A stretch of DNA of 8,729 bases from an uncultured Treponema sp. (GTDB lineage Bacteria > Spirochaetota > Spirochaetia > Treponematales > Treponemataceae). Below the pieces are notes generated by a model. That model ran no database searches and was not told the origin of the DNA. It was given only the letters and a program-made list of their open reading frames with translations. The translations under genes were made by a program, and so were the position numbers. This document shows, one piece after another, positions 6,248 to 8,729 of the stretch. How positions within the stretch are numbered: position 1 is the first letter of the stretch; each line of letters opens with the position of its first letter. Where the stretch lies: NCBI GenBank assembly GCA_937877535.1, contig CALFJF010000054.1:1-8729 (forward strand), given 5' to 3'.

Positions 6248-6871
6248 ATGAAAATCGCAGTTTTTTTAGCCCCAGGTTTTGAGGAAATTGAAGCTCTTAC
6301 GCCCGTGGATTATTTACGCAGAGCCGGGCAAGACGTAATCACGGTGAGCGTTCCTGCAAAAGGAAGCAGCGAAAAAACAAGCGTTGTGGAAGGTTCGCAC
6401 GGGATTTCTGTTTTTGCAGACAAAATTCTCTGCGACTTTATAGACGAAATCGATGAGAATCTGTTTGACGCGGCGGTTTTTCCGGGCGGAATGCCAGGCG
6501 CGACAAATCTTGCCGCCGAACCGTGGATTTCTTCGTTCATTTGCAAAATGGCTCAAAGCGGAAAAATCATCGCTTCGCTTTGCGCTTCTCCTGCCGTTGT
6601 TCTTGCAAAAACAGGCGTTCTTTCTCAAAAAAAATGGACGTGCTACCCCGGAATGGAAGCGGATTTGGCAAAATGGTGCGGAAGCGAGGAAAACGCACGA
6701 ACTGCGCTCAAAAATGCCACGCACATTCCTGACGTTCCGTTTGTTTTGGACGGAAACATTTTGACTGGAAGAGGACCGGGCACTGCGGAGCAATTTTCCA
6801 TGAAACTCGTTGAACTGTGCGCAGGAATCGAAACGGCAAAAAAAGTCCATGACGGGAGTTGCCAGCGATAA
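6248..6871 (+). CDS. DJ-1/PfpI (ThiJ/YajL-like) family protein
   Basis: The 207-residue product has the DJ-1 fold signatures. PGFEEIEA (9-16) supplies the conserved acidic residue (Glu15 by alignment with human DJ-1 Glu18). FPGGMPGATNL (78-88) is the oxyanion loop region. ASLCASP (109-115) is the nucleophile elbow with Cys112. TCYPGME and the C-terminal GRGPGTAEQF are typical of the YajL/DJ-1 branch. Family members act as oxidative-stress or carbonyl-stress proteins and, in some cases, as glyoxalases or chaperones; which applies here cannot be told from sequence. It is cytosolic, with no signal peptide. The start has a strong GGAGG ribosome site (6239-6243). The stop TAA (6869-6871) directly abuts the next ATG, so the two genes are almost certainly co-transcribed. 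Confidence 0.92.
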   Translation: MKIAVFLAPGFEEIEALTPVDYLRRAGQDVITVSVPAKGSSEKTSVVEGSHGISVFADKILCDFIDEIDENLFDAAVFPGGMPGATNLAAEPWISSFICKMAQSGKIIASLCASPAVVLAKTGVLSQKKWTCYPGMEADLAKWCGSEENARTALKNATHIPDVPFVLDGNILTGRGPGTAEQFSMKLVELCAGIETAKKVHDGSCQR

Positions 6872-7792
6872 ATGAGCCTCGACGATTTTCACTATCGACT
6901 TTTGCTCCGAAAAGAGTCGCTTTGGAAGAAAAAACTGTTGTCACTTTCAAAGCGGCAAAAAGTCAAACTTGCAAAACAGACAGAAGTTGTAACGCTCAAA
7001 AACGAAAAATGGACAAATGATGCAAGAATCGAATTTTGGACTTTTGTGCACCATTTTCATCAAAAAATCCAAGAAGGAATTGACAGAATCAACGAAACCG
7101 AAAATCAAACGCCAAAAACGGTTGAAAAAACGGTAAATCGAGCAGAAAAAATCGCAAAAGGTCGCAATGTTGATTCAGAGCGACTTTCCTATTTTGACAT
7201 TTATTTTTCGCCGCGTTTAAGAATTCTTTTTTCAAGAGAAAAAGGCGCACTCAGGGTGAGTTTTGTGCTTTCTGACAGCGTGGAAGGTTGCGGCGACAGA
7301 ATGGCGATTACGTCGTTGCAACTTTTTGCGTCCGAAGAAAATGCCGTGAACATTGGTCGGTTTGCCACAGAAATCAATCGCGATTTTGCTACGCTTTGCG
7401 AACAAATTTCAAAAGATGCCGCAAAAATCGAAAAAATCAACGAATTATCAAAAGTCGGAATTGAAGCCGTGCTGACCGTGCTTTTGGAAGAACACGGTTG
7501 GAACGGAAGCGTAAAAACGTTTTCAAATACGTGCGTTGAATTGCGCGTCCGCGCAAGTCCCCTTCGTCAAATCAAACTGTGCATAAATCCGTTGGAATTC
7601 AAAAGTCCGCCAGAAAATCTTGCTGTTGCCGTGGAAACGCTCCTCGCTCTTTACAAAAAAACGCCCGCTTTGAAAATTGAGCGAAAGAAAAACCGCCTAA
7701 ACGCCTGGCGCACAGACGGCGAAAGCGTGGAACTCGACGAAAAAACGCAAACAGTGCTTATTGGTCGCGGCTTTTGGACAGAATTGATTTAG
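6872..7792 (+). CDS. Hypothetical protein coupled to the DJ-1 family gene
   Basis: I do not recognise this 306-residue protein. It has no signal peptide or membrane segment and should be cytosolic. Residues 1-50 are very basic (LLLRKESLWKKK, KRQKVKLAK). Residues 65-105 are charged and predicted by eye to be helical. The central part (105-170) alternates in a way that suggests beta-strands (YFDIYFSPRLRILFS, LRVSFVLSDS). The region 180-270 is mixed helix and strand, and the last part is again basic (KIERKKNRLNAWR, 268-280). The ATG follows the upstream TAA with no gap (TAAATG); GGGAG at 6854-6858 lies inside the upstream gene about 13 bases away, so translational coupling is likely. It ends convergent to ackA, 143 bases from the ackA stop. 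Its length and uninterrupted frame beside a real gene make it a genuine CDS. Confidence 0.85.
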   Translation: MSLDDFHYRLLLRKESLWKKKLLSLSKRQKVKLAKQTEVVTLKNEKWTNDARIEFWTFVHHFHQKIQEGIDRINETENQTPKTVEKTVNRAEKIAKGRNVDSERLSYFDIYFSPRLRILFSREKGALRVSFVLSDSVEGCGDRMAITSLQLFASEENAVNIGRFATEINRDFATLCEQISKDAAKIEKINELSKVGIEAVLTVLLEEHGWNGSVKTFSNTCVELRVRASPLRQIKLCINPLEFKSPPENLAVAVETLLALYKKTPALKIERKKNRLNAWRTDGESVELDEKTQTVLIGRGFWTELI

Positions 7793-7829
7793 AAATCTGC
7801 AAAAAATTCAAAATCCCGTCAGTTGAGCG

Positions 7830-7871
7830 AAAAAAAATCACGGTGGTTTCGACATGCTCAACCACCGTGAT
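7830..7871 (-). terminator. Rho-independent terminator of ackA
   Basis: A perfect 12-bp inverted repeat (7837-7848 with 7860-7871) encloses an 11-base loop. On the minus strand the hairpin is followed by a run of T's (A's at 7830-7837 as written). No T-run follows on the plus strand, so it serves ackA rather than the convergent plus-strand gene. The top of the stem and the loop read GGTTGAGCATGTCGAAACC on the minus strand, resembling a short palindrome type (TTGAGC...GTCGAA) that recurs between genes in many bacteria. Confidence 0.88.
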
Positions 7872-7882
7872 AACTGCAACTA

Positions 7883-7905
7883 GTCATTTCAACGAGCAAA
7901 ATGAC
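7883..7905. repeat. Inverted repeat GTCATTT...AAATGAC
   Basis: Perfect 7-bp arms (7883-7889 and 7899-7905) enclose a 9-base loop. It lies between the ackA stop and the ackA terminator, so it would be in the 3' untranslated end of that mRNA. On the minus strand it contains TTTTGCTCG and ends in ATGAC, as does the element at 2830-2867. Confidence 0.55.
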
Positions 7906-7935
7906 CACAACGCTTCAAATGAACAGACTTTTTCG

Positions 7936-8729
7936 TTACGGTCGCACGATGATGCTTTCAAGCTCCGGGTACTTTTCGAGTTCTTTCTTCAAGCCCTCTT
8001 CTCGCGCCTTGTTGCGATAGGCGGGGTCTTGGAAAGAATAGGTGAAGTTCGTGTGAACATCGTAAGTTCCCTGCATGATTGCGAAAGCATCTTCGGTCAT
8101 GACAAGTTCTTCATCGGTCGGAATGACGAAGACTTTCACTTTGCTGTCGTCGGCAGAGATGCAAGTCTCGGCATTGCCCGTGTTAGCGAGAGCGTTTTTC
8201 TTCGGGTCGATTTTGATTCCGAGATGCTCCAAGCCTTCGAGAGCCTTTCCGCGAATCAAAGCCGAATGCTCGCCAACGCCCGCCGTGTAGACGATTGCGT
8301 CAACTGGTCCGATTGCGGCAATGTACGCGCCGAAGTATTTTTTGAGGCGGTAGCATTCCATATCGACCGCGAGCTGGCAGTCCGCGTCGCCTTTTTCCGC
8401 ATTCTCAGAGACATCGCGGCGGTCGGTGTATTTTCCTGTGAGACCGAGAAGACCTGACTTTTTGTTGAGTGCGTTGTCCATTTCGTCCGCGCTCATGCCA
8501 GTCTGCCGCATGATGTAGAACGGAAGGGCGCAGTCCATGTCGCCGCTTCGTGTTCCCATGACCAAGCCCTCAAGCGGCGTGATTCCCATTGAAGTGTCGT
8601 AGCAGCAACCGTTTTTGACCGCGCACATAGACGCGCCGTTTCCGACATGGGCGATGATGACATTCGTGTCTTTGGGCGCTTTGTGAAGAAGAACAGAAGC
8701 GCGTTTTGCCGTGTAAAGGAAAGAAGTTC
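7936..8729 (-). CDS. ackA: Acetate kinase (N-terminus cut by window edge)
   Basis: Makes ATP and acetate from acetyl phosphate and ADP, the last step of acetate fermentation, in the cytoplasm. The 263 codons present cover roughly the C-terminal two thirds; the open frame continues past 8729 without a start. Recognisable motifs are AHVGNGAS (8629-8652), the acetate-kinase signature TPLEGLVMGTRSGDMD with its catalytic Arg (about 8533-8580), AGVGEHS (about 8263-8283) and PTDEE with the metal-binding Glu (about 8107-8121). Small differences from the common form: Cys replaces the Pro that usually follows GDxD, and GVGEHS replaces GIGENS. After the TDEE region the chain runs about 55 residues, some 40 longer than in typical AckA, ending in a charged helix (EEGLKKELEKYPELE). 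The stop is at 7936-7938 and a strong terminator follows. Whether pta lies upstream cannot be seen. Confidence 0.96.
   Translation of the reverse strand, partial: TSFLYTAKRASVLLHKAPKDTNVIIAHVGNGASMCAVKNGCCYDTSMGITPLEGLVMGTRSGDMDCALPFYIMRQTGMSADEMDNALNKKSGLLGLTGKYTDRRDVSENAEKGDADCQLAVDMECYRLKKYFGAYIAAIGPVDAIVYTAGVGEHSALIRGKALEGLEHLGIKIDPKKNALANTGNAETCISADDSKVKVFVIPTDEELVMTEDAFAIMQGTYDVHTNFTYSFQDPAYRNKAREEGLKKELEKYPELESIIVRP

Noticed and set aside
7774..8457. 227-codon plus-strand open frame at the right end
   Set aside because: It is opposite ackA, whose conserved motifs are clear on the minus strand, and it runs through the ackA terminator.

Overview
The window looks like chromosomal DNA of a spirochaete, most likely a host-associated Treponema. 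The reasons are a BspA-type leucine-rich-repeat (LRR) protein built the way treponemal ones often are, a long bacterial GltX, an AckA with a long C-terminal tail, and A-rich genes for exported proteins of unknown family. No rRNA, tRNA, transposase, CRISPR array or phage gene was seen. The genus is an inference from gene content and style, not from a marker gene.

Layout: (1) positions 1-1127, minus strand: the N-terminal 375 codons of an LRR protein that runs off the left edge. (2) 1229-2800, minus strand: glutamyl-tRNA synthetase gltX, complete. (3) 2801-2958: divergent intergenic region with an imperfect inverted repeat and an unusual translation start zone. (4) 2959-4026, plus strand: exported protein, possibly an outer-membrane beta-barrel. 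(5) 4027-4244: a clear extended -10 promoter and a leader that can fold into a hairpin whose loop pairs with an upstream segment. (6) 4245-4691, plus: small exported protein, followed by a rho-independent terminator. (7) 4836-6161, plus: M18 family aminopeptidase. (8) 6248-6871, plus: DJ-1/PfpI family protein, with its stop codon directly abutting (9) 6872-7792, plus: an unrecognised cytosolic protein. (10) 7793-7935: a strong terminator for the minus-strand gene plus a second inverted repeat. (11) 7936-8729, minus: acetate kinase ackA, lacking its N-terminus at the right edge.

The genes do not form one pathway. gltX and ackA are housekeeping genes (glutamate-tRNA charging; acetate/ATP formation in fermentation). 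The LRR protein, the barrel-like protein and the small exported protein are accessory or surface-type genes. The DJ-1 gene and its downstream neighbour are the only clearly coupled pair. The minus-strand genes look more GC-rich and less A-tract-rich than the plus-strand genes; this was judged by eye, not computed.

I did not find a convincing new multi-gene system. The points most worth a second look are the two-module LRR protein with its repeated cap and near-identical DNA repeats, the structured leader upstream of the small exported protein, the GTCAT...ATGAC inverted repeats, and the unknown gene coupled to the DJ-1 gene.
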